This document shows, one piece after another, positions 1 through 8,895 of a DNA stretch of 64,000 nt. How positions within the stretch are numbered: position 1 is the first letter of the stretch; each line of letters begins with the position of its first letter. This DNA is from Bacteroidales bacterium (lineage in GTDB: Bacteria > Bacteroidota > Bacteroidia > Bacteroidales > Marinilabiliaceae): NCBI GenBank assembly GCA_024401395.1, contig JAKSLD010000009.1:1-64000 (forward strand), given 5' to 3'. The notes under the pieces were generated by a model. It made no database searches. It was not told the DNA's origin and saw nothing but the letters and a program-made list of their open reading frames with translations. The position numbers were made by a program, and so were the translations under genes.

Positions 1-154
1 TTCTGCCATATATATCTATTCATCGTCATATATTATGGTTTGATGGCAAATATAGAGAAATGATGAGAATAAACACATTATTCGCGTCATATTTTGACGA
101 GAATAACTCCTCTATTCGCTTCAAACTGCATTTTTTTCTACAACAGTTCAAACC

Positions 155-190
155 TATGCTCAAATATTGCACACCCTCAATCTATTTTTG
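155..190 (+). promoter_or_regulatory. Promoter with putative operator before the phosphoesterase gene
   Basis: A -7 box TATTTTTG (183-190) matches the Bacteroidetes consensus TAnnTTTG. Nine bases upstream lies GCACA (169-173), with the imperfect partner TATGC at 155-159, giving TATGC-N9-GCACA. The same arrangement and spacing to the -7 box occurs at 3073-3108 and 8833-8868, where the left arm is a perfect TGTGC. The rest of the first 213 bases shows no gene I can support. Confidence 0.55.
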
Positions 191-213
191 TCTCAAATTA
201 AAAATACTACCCT

Positions 214-798
214 ATGAAAATTCTTCACATATCCGACACCCATAACGCTCACAAGCGTCTTGCCAACCTTCCGGAGGGCGATCTCATTATCCATTCTGGC
301 GACATTTCTCAAACGGGCTCAGAATCAGAGATATTGGATTTTATCAACTGGTTCCAATCCCTACCATATCCCAACAAAATATTTACCTATGGCAACCACG
401 ATTTTGCTCTCTTCGATGCCGAGAATATAGAGGGTCTAGACTCAAACTGCTATTTTCTGGCCAATAAAAGCATAACTGTCAACGGCTACCACATCCATGC
501 TATACCTTATTATATGGATATGCCCGATTTCAATCCCCAAGTTCCAGTTGATACTGATATCCTGATTACCCACAACCCTCCTAAGGGTATCCTTGACTTG
601 TCTGGCGACATACACTATGGGTCAAATCAATTGCGCGACTTGGTTGCTAAACTCCAACCAAAACTTCACCTCTTCGGCCATATCCACGATGCTTATGGTC
701 AGATGGAGCTTGATGGCACATTATATAGTAATGGCGCTTGTGTAGACGAGAACTATGAGCCTCGTTCAATGCAGTATAATCTTATCGTCCTTCCATAG
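214..798 (+). CDS. Calcineurin-like metallophosphoesterase
   Basis: A 194-residue cytosolic metallophosphoesterase with all the usual metal-binding blocks: DTH (residues 8-10), GD (29-30), GNHD (60-63), a THNPP block near 120 and GHIH near 155. There is no signal peptide and no extra domain, so it is the compact single-domain form. The family hydrolyses phosphomono- or phosphodiesters with two metal ions; the substrate cannot be read from the sequence. The ATG at 214 lies 23 bases after a good -7 box. It is the first gene of the island running to about 10.4 kb, and its promoter carries the same putative operator as the lipoprotein and WYL genes, which suggests co-regulation. Confidence 0.85.
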   Translation: MKILHISDTHNAHKRLANLPEGDLIIHSGDISQTGSESEILDFINWFQSLPYPNKIFTYGNHDFALFDAENIEGLDSNCYFLANKSITVNGYHIHAIPYYMDMPDFNPQVPVDTDILITHNPPKGILDLSGDIHYGSNQLRDLVAKLQPKLHLFGHIHDAYGQMELDGTLYSNGACVDENYEPRSMQYNLIVLP

Positions 799-849
799 TC
801 TATGGCAGAACATATATAAGAAAAACTTTAGGTGTTAAATTTCAATACA

Positions 850-880
850 CTCTCTTAACGCTCTCTTAACGCTCCCTTAT
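850..880. repeat. 11-bp-period intergenic repeat, copy 1
   Basis: Two and a half units of about 11 bp (CTCTCTTAACG type) in the gap between the phosphoesterase and the AAA+ gene. Related copies lie at 25590-25632, 42823-42873 and 59518-59559. This copy reads in the same orientation as the last and opposite to the middle two. Confidence 0.7.
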
Positions 881-958
881 ACCAGAGAGTAACCAGAGAA
901 TACCCACAAAGGACATTGCAACTAAATACTTCTTGTAAAAAACATAACACTATTCATT

Positions 959-3052
959 GTGGAACAGACAACAATACACTACATCAAGGAGGCGGCACGC
1001 AAACTGCAGAACTGCCAGCTGCAGGGCAACAACTATTCCGAGGCCTCTCAGCACCTCAATAAAATTGCGGATGCTCTTAATTTTCAGAATACAAACGAGG
1101 CTGCTGTCTTCGCCATAACTTTTACTCGTATGGCAGAGGGGGCTTACACAGATATGTCGGATATAGCTCAACATATTGGATGCTCGTCTATGGATATCCT
1201 TGAGTATACTGCAGCTCTTTCTCATCTGTCTAAAACTGGCTTCATCAAAGCTCATGGTCGTAGAGAGTCTAATATAATTCGACAGGATTTCGGCATTGAC
1301 GACGTCGTCTCAAGTGCCATAATTGAAAATCGTCCAGTGGAGGTCAAAGGTAACGTTGCTAATTCATCAATATCTAAATATGACTTTTGTTCTGTCGTCG
1401 GAGAGGATGTTGAAGATTCTGTCATTTCCACTGAGACTCTTATCAATAACGCATCTGAAATGGAGAAAAAATGTCAACATCTTTTGTTCATTAACAAACT
1501 AAAGTCGCTCGTGCCGGATTTGGAGGATCGCATCTTGTATTATGATATTTGTTATGACGCTTTTTCTAAGTATAGCGGCAGTAAAAGGTCTGTTACCGAT
1601 ATCTCCAAAACAGTTACGGATATATATACCGACTACCATAAGATAGTCACTGTACGTCGTAGTTTGAATGAGGATTCTCACCCTCTAATGAAGGCTGGTC
1701 TTATTGAACGTCAGGATAATGAGATTGTCCGTCTCACTCATAAAGGAATGGAGTTGTTTTTTGAGGAGGACTTGTCTGCCTTCTGTAGTTCGTTAAAATG
1801 TAAGGATGTTTATGAGTTTGTTTATAACATTAATGAATTCGTTCATGATACCAATGAATTCGACTGCGATGATAAAGAATATCGTCTTTTCGACTTTCTA
1901 GAAGAAATTGAGACAACCAACACTCATTTGCCAACTATTGCCAATATACAAAAAACAATTAAAGATATTAAAGATCGCGTGCTTTTTTATATTATTGCTT
2001 CAAATACAGTAGATGATATTGAGACGAATCTATCCCGTGAGGTAATAGTACTTTGGCAGCGAAGACGAAGAAAACAGATTCTCGAATCTTTCAAAAACAA
2101 GAAGTCTGCACTTCAGAAGTACGGGCTTGTAAACATTGAAAAGAGCACATCTTTATGGGGTGAACGCACCTATGTCGAATTGTCTGACAAGGGTAAGGAA
2201 CTGGTTTTTGGTGAGGATGCTGTTTTCTATATTTGTGACGAGGTGAGCAAGGATCTACTACAACCAGAAAAAATCAATGAGAAGTCACTTTTTTTCTCCT
2301 CAGAACTGGAATCTCAACTGTCTCTGGTCCGCAATAGTCTGATGGAGGATAACTATCGCAACCTCTGTGAACGTTTGGAGGAGGCTCATTTGCCTAAGGG
2401 TATGAATATTCTCTTGTATGGTGAACCTGGCACGGGCAAGACCGAGTCTGTACTCCAGATGGCTAAGGCTTCTGGTCGAGCCATATTGCATGTGGATATC
2501 AGTGATACTAAGACTTGTTGGTTCGGTGAGAGTGAGAAGCTCATCAAGAAGGTGTTTACCAACTACAAGTCTCTTTGCGAGAAATCTGCTCTCAAACCTA
2601 TCCTTCTCTTCAATGAGGCTGATGCCGTTTTCTCTAAGCGTAAGGATAGCAACTCGTCCAATGTCGCCCAGACAGAGAATGCCATCCAGAATATCATCTT
2701 GGAGGAGATGGAGAATATGGAGGGTATCATGATCGCTACAACCAACCTGGCAGATAACCTTGATGGAGCCTTCGAACGTCGTTTCCTCTTTAAGGTCCAC
2801 TTCGATAAGCCTACAACGGAGGCCAAGAAGAGTATATGGCAAAATAAAATTCCTATGCTTTCTGACGCTGACGCTCTTTCTCTGGCTTCGCAATACGACC
2901 TTAGCGGTGGTCAGATTGACAACATTGTCCGCAAAAGCCTCATGCAGCAGATCATAGCTGGTGAAGACCCGACACTTGACTCCCTGACTAAGCTATGTAA
3001 CGAGGAGAGAATTCATACCAAGTCAAATAGCAAAGTCGGCTTCGGAAAATAG
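959..3052 (+). CDS. AAA+ ATPase with long N-terminal helical/winged-helix region
   Basis: A 697-residue protein. The C-terminal third is an AAA+ module: Walker A GEPGTGKT near residues 488-495, Walker B with LLFNEAD (Asn 552 where Asp is usual), sensor-1 ATTNL and an arginine-finger-like FERRF. The first 450 residues are helical and charged, with two stretches resembling winged-helix domains (around 55-110 and 385-425) but no named domain I recognise. It starts at GTG 959; no better upstream ATG is in frame. ATPases of this type remodel proteins or nucleic acids, and the target here is unknown. It is followed by a short gap and an operator-bearing promoter, so it is probably a separate transcript within the same island. 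Confidence 0.75.
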   Translation: MEQTTIHYIKEAARKLQNCQLQGNNYSEASQHLNKIADALNFQNTNEAAVFAITFTRMAEGAYTDMSDIAQHIGCSSMDILEYTAALSHLSKTGFIKAHGRRESNIIRQDFGIDDVVSSAIIENRPVEVKGNVANSSISKYDFCSVVGEDVEDSVISTETLINNASEMEKKCQHLLFINKLKSLVPDLEDRILYYDICYDAFSKYSGSKRSVTDISKTVTDIYTDYHKIVTVRRSLNEDSHPLMKAGLIERQDNEIVRLTHKGMELFFEEDLSAFCSSLKCKDVYEFVYNINEFVHDTNEFDCDDKEYRLFDFLEEIETTNTHLPTIANIQKTIKDIKDRVLFYIIASNTVDDIETNLSREVIVLWQRRRRKQILESFKNKKSALQKYGLVNIEKSTSLWGERTYVELSDKGKELVFGEDAVFYICDEVSKDLLQPEKINEKSLFFSSELESQLSLVRNSLMEDNYRNLCERLEEAHLPKGMNILLYGEPGTGKTESVLQMAKASGRAILHVDISDTKTCWFGESEKLIKKVFTNYKSLCEKSALKPILLFNEADAVFSKRKDSNSSNVAQTENAIQNIILEEMENMEGIMIATTNLADNLDGAFERRFLFKVHFDKPTTEAKKSIWQNKIPMLSDADALSLASQYDLSGGQIDNIVRKSLMQQIIAGEDPTLDSLTKLCNEERIHTKSNSKVGFGK

Positions 3053-3072
3053 GTCAACTAAGTTTTTTAACT

Positions 3073-3108
3073 TGTGCCAGTTTTTAGCACACCTTGAATT
3101 TTACTTTG
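3073..3108 (+). promoter_or_regulatory. Operator TGTGC-N9-GCACA and promoter before the lipoprotein gene
   Basis: A perfect inverted repeat TGTGC (3073-3077) and GCACA (3087-3091) separated by 9 bases. Nine bases further is TTACTTTG (3101-3108), one mismatch from TAnnTTTG. The bases after the repeat (CCTTG) also match the copy before the WYL gene. Confidence 0.6.
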
Positions 3109-3130
3109 CATTCAATTAATAATCTACACC

Positions 3131-3541
3131 ATGATACACATAAAAACACTTGCTTTGGTAGCGTCTACCTTATTACTTACAAACTGTACAAATACAGTTT
3201 CGGACAATTGTACCAATTTGGAAAGTTCTATATCAGAAGAACTTGATTCCTCAGACGTATTCAATGATAAAGTGCTGTATGGCAACTGGTTTACACCCCA
3301 CGAGGCGTCTGTGATGAACATCACCTTTAATAGGGATAACACATTCAAAATGAAAGACTATAAGAAGGATGAAAGAGATATTATTTTCCGTACCCGCGAA
3401 GGCACATATAGTGTCAATGGCGAAACTATTACCCTAAGGTGCAGCAACGGCGAGAACCAGACATTGGAATGTATCGAGATAGAAGGTCGCAAATATCTCT
3501 GCATTAATAATACAATGATGATAAAAGGGTTGCTTAACTGA
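3131..3541 (+). CDS. Small putative lipoprotein, unknown function
   Basis: A 136-residue protein with a type II signal peptide: basic start, hydrophobic stretch, then LLTNC with the lipidated Cys at position 19. The mature part has short beta-type strands and a pattern like lipocalin-type or META-like small lipoproteins (GNWF near 58, GTYSVNGETITL near 99), but I cannot assign a family. It sits between the AAA+ gene and the large helicase gene and has its own operator-bearing promoter. It is the only exported product of the island. Confidence 0.7.
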   Translation: MIHIKTLALVASTLLLTNCTNTVSDNCTNLESSISEELDSSDVFNDKVLYGNWFTPHEASVMNITFNRDNTFKMKDYKKDERDIIFRTREGTYSVNGETITLRCSNGENQTLECIEIEGRKYLCINNTMMIKGLLN

Positions 3542-3614
3542 GCAACATGAAGGAGTCTTGTTGAAGTCTGAGTTTAGCACATATAAACAATATATCATTC
3601 CCAATTCCTACCAT

Positions 3615-3674
3615 CGTAACGGTAAATAACGGCATATAACGGCAAAATACGGCACGTAACGGAACAATACGGAA
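3615..3674 (+). repeat. Perfect 10-bp-period ACGG array upstream of the helicase gene
   Basis: ACGG occurs at 3619, 3629, 3639, 3649, 3659 and 3669: six copies at exactly 10 bp, each preceded by A or T. One face of the helix therefore carries the GC-rich tetranucleotide every turn. A -7-like TATCTTCG (3695-3702, one mismatch) follows about 20 bases later and the helicase ATG is at 3753. The rest of the 3542-3752 gap has one lone GCACA at 3577 and nothing else I can name. Confidence 0.8.
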
Positions 3675-3752
3675 CGCCTCCTTCCCCTCTGTCATATCTT
3701 CGCATCGTCAATGTAGACAGAGAACTCTTTTTAACTTTATAACAAGAAATCA

Positions 3753-6700
3753 ATGATACAATCAATTACCCAGCCATATACCCCGGCTTGCGAAGGTATA
3801 TCAACACTAGGAGCTGTAGTGCCAGCTCAATTAGCAGAGGATACCAACAAATCCCTCAAAAAGATGAAGGATGCTCTGGGAGGTGAAGTTGCAGAGTACG
3901 TTTGTTCTCGATTGCGAATGTCTCGGCAAGAATTGCAGATTGCATTAGCCGCAGAACAGGTAGATGGCGTAGCGTTAGCTATGTACAACATAGAGTGCCG
4001 TTCGCAATCAATAGTACTAGGCGACGCGACTGGAATAGGAAAAGGTAGACAGGCAGCAGCCATGATTCGTTATGGTATGCTGGCTGGGTATCTGCCAATA
4101 TTCTTTACCGACCGATATACTCTTTTCAGCGATATGTACCGAGACTGTAAGGTTCTAGGTATTAAAGACTCTCGTCCGCTGATAATAAACTCGGGCGTTA
4201 CTGTTGTTGATTTTGATATAGAGACTAAGCTAAAGGATTCAACACCAGATAACACTGATGAGATATGGTCGCCCAAGGAGGATGAGAATGGTGATTTCCA
4301 GGATGATGAGTTGATGTCGCTCTATGAACGGCAGTATGAGGTAGTATATCGTTCGCCTAAGAATAAGGTAATGGATGTATATTATCAAAAGCAGGATATT
4401 CCATCAGATCTTTATGAGTATATAATGATAACATACTCGCAGCTTAAGGATGCACGTCGAGATAGGAAGCGACTGGATTTTCTTATGTCTATCTGCGAGA
4501 AACATCGTGTATTGTTCATTTTCGATGAAGCACATCGAAGCAGTAGCGTTAGTGCAGGTAAGGTATCAATCATTACTCAGGCTATCAATAGTATTCTGGA
4601 GAACTGTCCTAAAACTCAGTGTGTCTTTTTTTCCGCCACATTTGCTAAACGACCAGAGAGTTTCATAACATTCATGCGTCGTACTGCATTGAGTGAACTT
4701 GCAACAGAGGATACTCTCAGAACGGCACTTCACAATGGAGGTATGCCTATGCAGGAGTTCGTATCAGCTAGTCTGGTATCCGAGGGACAGATGTTGCGTC
4801 GAGAGCACTCTAACATAGGTATCCCCGATCCTGTGTATACATACCTTGAAGCCGAACTCCCTGTTCACTCGGAGAAATTCGACAAGGTTATGTACTTCTT
4901 CCGTGAGATAGTAAAACTAAATACTATGGTTCAGCAGTTCAAAACAGCAGCTGAAGCCGCAGGTAGTGCTACCTTTGGTTTATTATTCAAGGTGTATCCT
5001 ACACGAGCGCAACTTTTCTATATTAATAAGGTTTTGCTTATGTCTCTAAAGGCCTCACAAGTAGCCGCTGCAGCCGTGAGAGATGTTCAGGCAGGTCGTT
5101 GCGTTGTAATCGGGATGAGTGATACTCTGGAGTGCATCCTTCGTGATGTGGATACGTCCGATGGTGAATCCGTTCGTGGTGATATATCTCAGTTGCTTTG
5201 CCGTTTGCTGGAGAAGACTATCCGTAGTACGGCCAATAATACCATTACTCCTATTTATGAGTGGACAATTGATATAGATAATGATAACCTTGTTTCGTTG
5301 CAGCAAGAAATAAAGGTCTATTATGAGATGGTTTTGTCTGGAATTCACAGTGAAATTTACTCAATCCCTATGTCGCCAATTGATGTAATCCGTCAACTCA
5401 TTACGCAAGAGACGTTTACATATTATGATGGCAATACTATAAATATCCGTTTTGAGGAGTGTACAGGCAGAGCACATCAACTGGAGTATCTATCTCCAGA
5501 AGGTGACGATGATTATCTGCATGCTTCAATATGTCCGAGAAAGAAACGTCATTCGAATCTCATATTTAACGATTTCCAGAATAATAAGATTGACGTAATC
5601 CTCATAAATGCATGTGGAGCAATAGGTGCGAGCGCTCACGCCATTGAGACCAATGAAGTTTCGGCCGAGCAGGTACGACAAAGAAAAATGCTCATTGTAC
5701 AGAACGATTTAGATGTAAATATAGACCTACAGAAACGAGGTCGTATCAATCGTACTGGACAGCGCAAGGATCTTCCTCCATTGTATGAGTATATCATCAC
5801 TGCCATTCCATCCGAAAAGAGGTTGAATATGATGCTTCGCGCGAAACTGCGTTCCTTAAGCGCCAATACTACAGCTAGTCAGGATCAGGATAAGGCACAG
5901 GCGGACTTCCTTGATATAAATAACAAATATGGTAATGAGGTGGCTACCAACTATATAATAGACCACGAAGAACTAGCGTTTGTTCTTGGCCTAAAGGGCA
6001 ATGTGTCCGCTAGTATGCTAATGGCACGTATTGCAATGCTAAGCGTAACAGCTCAACAGGAAATCGTAGATGAAATTCTTAACGCCTATATTAATTTGGA
6101 GGCAGAATTGCGACGTATCAATCAATGGGACCTTGAGCGTGAGTATCGCGATTTTGAAGCTCAGTTTGTGTCTGACGAGTTGTTTACGACAGCAAAGAGC
6201 AACAGTAAGTTCGGTTCGTGCTCATATCTCAGCACATATAAATGTAAACAGAAGACATTCCCTATGGATAGCAAGGCCATTGCTGAGTCTATACAAGAAG
6301 CAAGACTTAGGTTCGGGCCTATGTATAAGGATAATTTGAATCTTCAGCATAATATCAAGCAATATTATGCTAATAAGGTAAAAGTTACAAAACAGAATAT
6401 AGAACTACGTAAGTCACTGTTGACAGCCAATATTCGCAAGGCAATTCAAAAAATCATTGGCAACGAAGAGTTTACTGATGAACTTATAGTGACTGCCCAA
6501 ACAATGAAGCCTCAGAATGTATTTCTTATAGAAAATAAGTTGACAAACTTTTCCAAGGCTTCTGCTATTGTCAGAAAACTTACATCATTCTCTACCGAAT
6601 ATGACGCACTTAATACTCGTGAGAAAAAGGAGCTGAAAAACTTGTCTGAACAAAAGATGCGTCTTGAGAAGGTGCTGGATGTCGTACGGATTGGTGATAT

Positions 6701-8171
6701 GTTCTTTGATGTAAGTAATTATGTCAGTTCTGATTTGGATTATAACAGAGTGATGGCAGTTCTCATAGATGTCCGTTTTGGAAAAGATGAGGATAAGAAA
6801 TTCTTGCCAAGTAATGTAGAGTTTGTATTTGCTTTATCGGCAGTTACAACACAGTTGACTGTAAATCTTGTTCATAACGAAAAATGGAGCAATTATGATC
6901 GGTTAATGCAGATTATTAGTGGAGATATGAAAGATTTTCATCTTGTCAATCCAGAAGAATGGGATAAGTCAATAGCGTTAAACAATAATCGCATAGTAAA
7001 TCGTCGCATCATTACTGGTAACATTCTCGGTGCTTATGTTCATCCAAAAATAGAGAAACTAAAACCTCGTTTCATTACCTTTTCATTGGCACCTGATGAA
7101 AATGGCAAGAAACATAATATGCATGGTCTACTTCTGCCTAATGATGAGGAATCGATTCGTCAGATTATGAATTATGTGATCATTCCGCTGGAAGAGGGTA
7201 TAAAGTATGCCACTAGCGTCAACTCGGTCTATCAAATCTCGGGTGTGGGAGTTAAATTTTCTATATTGCAGAGCCGTCCTACACAATCATCTGATATACA
7301 TTATATAATAAGTGTCGATGATAAGGACTCCAAATTATTTGAGAATGATAGTCGGTTCGACACGATTCGACATCTGTTTAAGTCAATATCTATTCGGTCT
7401 ATATATGACTATAATCAAGATGATGCAAAAGAGAAAAAGAGACCTGTGCGCTTCAGGACCTCTATTTTGAATTTCGATAGTGAAGATTTTCAAAAAATAG
7501 TAAGATTTCTAGCGCAGATGGATGCGATGATTATAATTCCTCGTGGTGATATTACTATTGGAGATATGCATGAGTTTCGTTCACGCTCAGAACGAGACGA
7601 TTCTACCGAATGGCAAGTGTTGGATTGGAAGAATTCAAATTCTATCATTCCACCTGATCGGCAATCTGTTTTGGCCCATATTTCCGCACCTATCGTAGAC
7701 TCTAAGCAAAGAGGGGCTAGTGTATGTAAGTACTCCGAGATTGTCTCAATTGCTAGACAGATTCTCCCTCTCAATGGCAAAAGCCTTAAGTCTCAGACAA
7801 ACGTAATGTTACTGAAGAATATTTATCAGCAACTCTCTAAGTGTAATGATTATGGAAGATGGTCTTTTTATGAAAAAGAGATGATGTCAGTTTTGGTAAA
7901 AAGGATTCTGATCTCTTCTCAAGTAGAGAATAAGATAGATTTTGGTAATGAATATGAGTTGGTGATAAGAATAATAGAAAGTGAATACCTGGATCCGATA
8001 TCAGAACTATTAGAAAGATATGAAAGTGATTTCCACTTTTTGGCTCCAGACGTGGAGGAGGTGCGAGCATTCTTGTATACATTCCCGTCGATGTCAGAAG
8101 ATTACAGAATAATGAGAATACGGAGTGCTTTAGAGCGATATATAGATGGCAAAAGCGATATTATAGACTGA
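3753..8171 (+). CDS. Large Strawberry-notch-like (SNO) superfamily 2 helicase/NTPase
   Basis: A 1472-residue protein. The first 700 residues form an SF2 helicase core of the Strawberry-notch type: Walker A in LGDATGIGKGRQ near residues 88-98, DEAH box in FIFDEAHRS near 257, a SAT block at about residue 292 (FFSATF), and the C-terminal lobe with QKRGRINRTGQ near 659. In this family the Walker A is GxGKGRQ rather than GxGKT, as seen here. The remaining 770 residues match no domain I recognise. Bacterial SNO helicases are known mainly from phage and plasmid polyvalent proteins; this one is free-standing but ends 2 bases before a metallopeptidase of the kind found in those proteins. Codon use is AT-rich and unbiased, unlike the kinase and mutase genes at 10.5-13 kb. 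Confidence 0.8.
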   Translation: MIQSITQPYTPACEGISTLGAVVPAQLAEDTNKSLKKMKDALGGEVAEYVCSRLRMSRQELQIALAAEQVDGVALAMYNIECRSQSIVLGDATGIGKGRQAAAMIRYGMLAGYLPIFFTDRYTLFSDMYRDCKVLGIKDSRPLIINSGVTVVDFDIETKLKDSTPDNTDEIWSPKEDENGDFQDDELMSLYERQYEVVYRSPKNKVMDVYYQKQDIPSDLYEYIMITYSQLKDARRDRKRLDFLMSICEKHRVLFIFDEAHRSSSVSAGKVSIITQAINSILENCPKTQCVFFSATFAKRPESFITFMRRTALSELATEDTLRTALHNGGMPMQEFVSASLVSEGQMLRREHSNIGIPDPVYTYLEAELPVHSEKFDKVMYFFREIVKLNTMVQQFKTAAEAAGSATFGLLFKVYPTRAQLFYINKVLLMSLKASQVAAAAVRDVQAGRCVVIGMSDTLECILRDVDTSDGESVRGDISQLLCRLLEKTIRSTANNTITPIYEWTIDIDNDNLVSLQQEIKVYYEMVLSGIHSEIYSIPMSPIDVIRQLITQETFTYYDGNTINIRFEECTGRAHQLEYLSPEGDDDYLHASICPRKKRHSNLIFNDFQNNKIDVILINACGAIGASAHAIETNEVSAEQVRQRKMLIVQNDLDVNIDLQKRGRINRTGQRKDLPPLYEYIITAIPSEKRLNMMLRAKLRSLSANTTASQDQDKAQADFLDINNKYGNEVATNYIIDHEELAFVLGLKGNVSASMLMARIAMLSVTAQQEIVDEILNAYINLEAELRRINQWDLEREYRDFEAQFVSDELFTTAKSNSKFGSCSYLSTYKCKQKTFPMDSKAIAESIQEARLRFGPMYKDNLNLQHNIKQYYANKVKVTKQNIELRKSLLTANIRKAIQKIIGNEEFTDELIVTAQTMKPQNVFLIENKLTNFSKASAIVRKLTSFSTEYDALNTREKKELKNLSEQKMRLEKVLDVVRIGDMFFDVSNYVSSDLDYNRVMAVLIDVRFGKDEDKKFLPSNVEFVFALSAVTTQLTVNLVHNEKWSNYDRLMQIISGDMKDFHLVNPEEWDKSIALNNNRIVNRRIITGNILGAYVHPKIEKLKPRFITFSLAPDENGKKHNMHGLLLPNDEESIRQIMNYVIIPLEEGIKYATSVNSVYQISGVGVKFSILQSRPTQSSDIHYIISVDDKDSKLFENDSRFDTIRHLFKSISIRSIYDYNQDDAKEKKRPVRFRTSILNFDSEDFQKIVRFLAQMDAMIIIPRGDITIGDMHEFRSRSERDDSTEWQVLDWKNSNSIIPPDRQSVLAHISAPIVDSKQRGASVCKYSEIVSIARQILPLNGKSLKSQTNVMLLKNIYQQLSKCNDYGRWSFYEKEMMSVLVKRILISSQVENKIDFGNEYELVIRIIESEYLDPISELLERYESDFHFLAPDVEEVRAFLYTFPSMSEDYRIMRIRSALERYIDGKSDIID

Positions 8172-8173
8172 GT

Positions 8174-8815
8174 ATGAGTTATATCGGTATAATTGGTGCC
8201 ACGCATATTGAAGAGCAGAAGCCAGACTTGCTATTATTGGATAATTACAAACTAGCTCAATCTATGTTGGCTGGTAGCGCTGATGCCCTATCTATAAAAA
8301 TAGCTACAGGTTGGGAGATGGGTGTCGATAAGCTATGGAGATATGAGATTGATGATCCTTTTTTCGATACAGCAACAATAGAGGAGCACGTGAAACGCCA
8401 TTTCGGTGAGTCTATCAATATTCGTCTTTGTATGCGTGATACAATGATTTTAACAGCATATCCTGAGTTTCATCGACTGAAACTTTATGCTATGTATTCT
8501 CCTAAAAAAGGACTTGCAGGGTATTTTAATCCGAATAATTATGGTATGGTGGTATCTTTAGGTACGGTTAATTCTCCATTCGAGTATCAAATCGAAGGCA
8601 TACTTCTGCATGAAATACAACATTTGATACAGTCTATAGAAGGATTTGCCAGAGGGGGAAGTTGTGCGCAAGGAAAAAGATATCACATTTTAGCAGGCGA
8701 AGTGGAAGCAAGGAATATCTGTCATAGGCACAATTTGACGTCCGAAGAAAGGCGGAATAACCTTCGTACAGCGACGCAGGATGTGCCCGATGATATGCAA
8801 ATAATCAAAAAATAA
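8174..8815 (+). CDS. HExxH metallopeptidase-like protein (polyvalent-protein LPD23-like)
   Basis: A 213-residue protein with one clear motif: HEIQH at 146-150 followed by LIQSIEGFARGG. This extended signature is what I recall for the large polyvalent protein-associated domain (LPD23 type), a predicted zinc peptidase found inside giant phage and plasmid proteins next to helicase and methylase domains. The N-terminal 100 residues are unassigned. Its ATG starts 2 bases after the stop of the SNO helicase gene, so the two are almost certainly co-translated. Protease activity is inferred from the motif only. Confidence 0.65.
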   Translation: MSYIGIIGATHIEEQKPDLLLLDNYKLAQSMLAGSADALSIKIATGWEMGVDKLWRYEIDDPFFDTATIEEHVKRHFGESINIRLCMRDTMILTAYPEFHRLKLYAMYSPKKGLAGYFNPNNYGMVVSLGTVNSPFEYQIEGILLHEIQHLIQSIEGFARGGSCAQGKRYHILAGEVEARNICHRHNLTSEERRNNLRTATQDVPDDMQIIKK

Positions 8816-8832
8816 TGGTATACATAAAGACC

Positions 8833-8868
8833 TGTGCGCATTTTTTGCACACCTTGCGTATATCTTTG
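8833..8868 (+). promoter_or_regulatory. Operator TGTGC-N9-GCACA and promoter before the WYL gene
   Basis: TGTGC (8833-8837) and GCACA (8847-8851) form a perfect inverted repeat with 9-base spacer. Nine bases on is TATCTTTG (8861-8868), an exact -7 consensus, 27 bases before the WYL start codon. The position suggests autoregulation by the WYL protein and matches two other promoters of the island. Confidence 0.65.
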
Positions 8869-8895
8869 CTGTTAGTATTATAACATATAAACGTT

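Noticed and set aside
3577-3581. A fourth operator half-site (GCACA) upstream of the helicase
   Set aside because: The left arm TGTGC is missing at the right distance and the following -7 box is poor.
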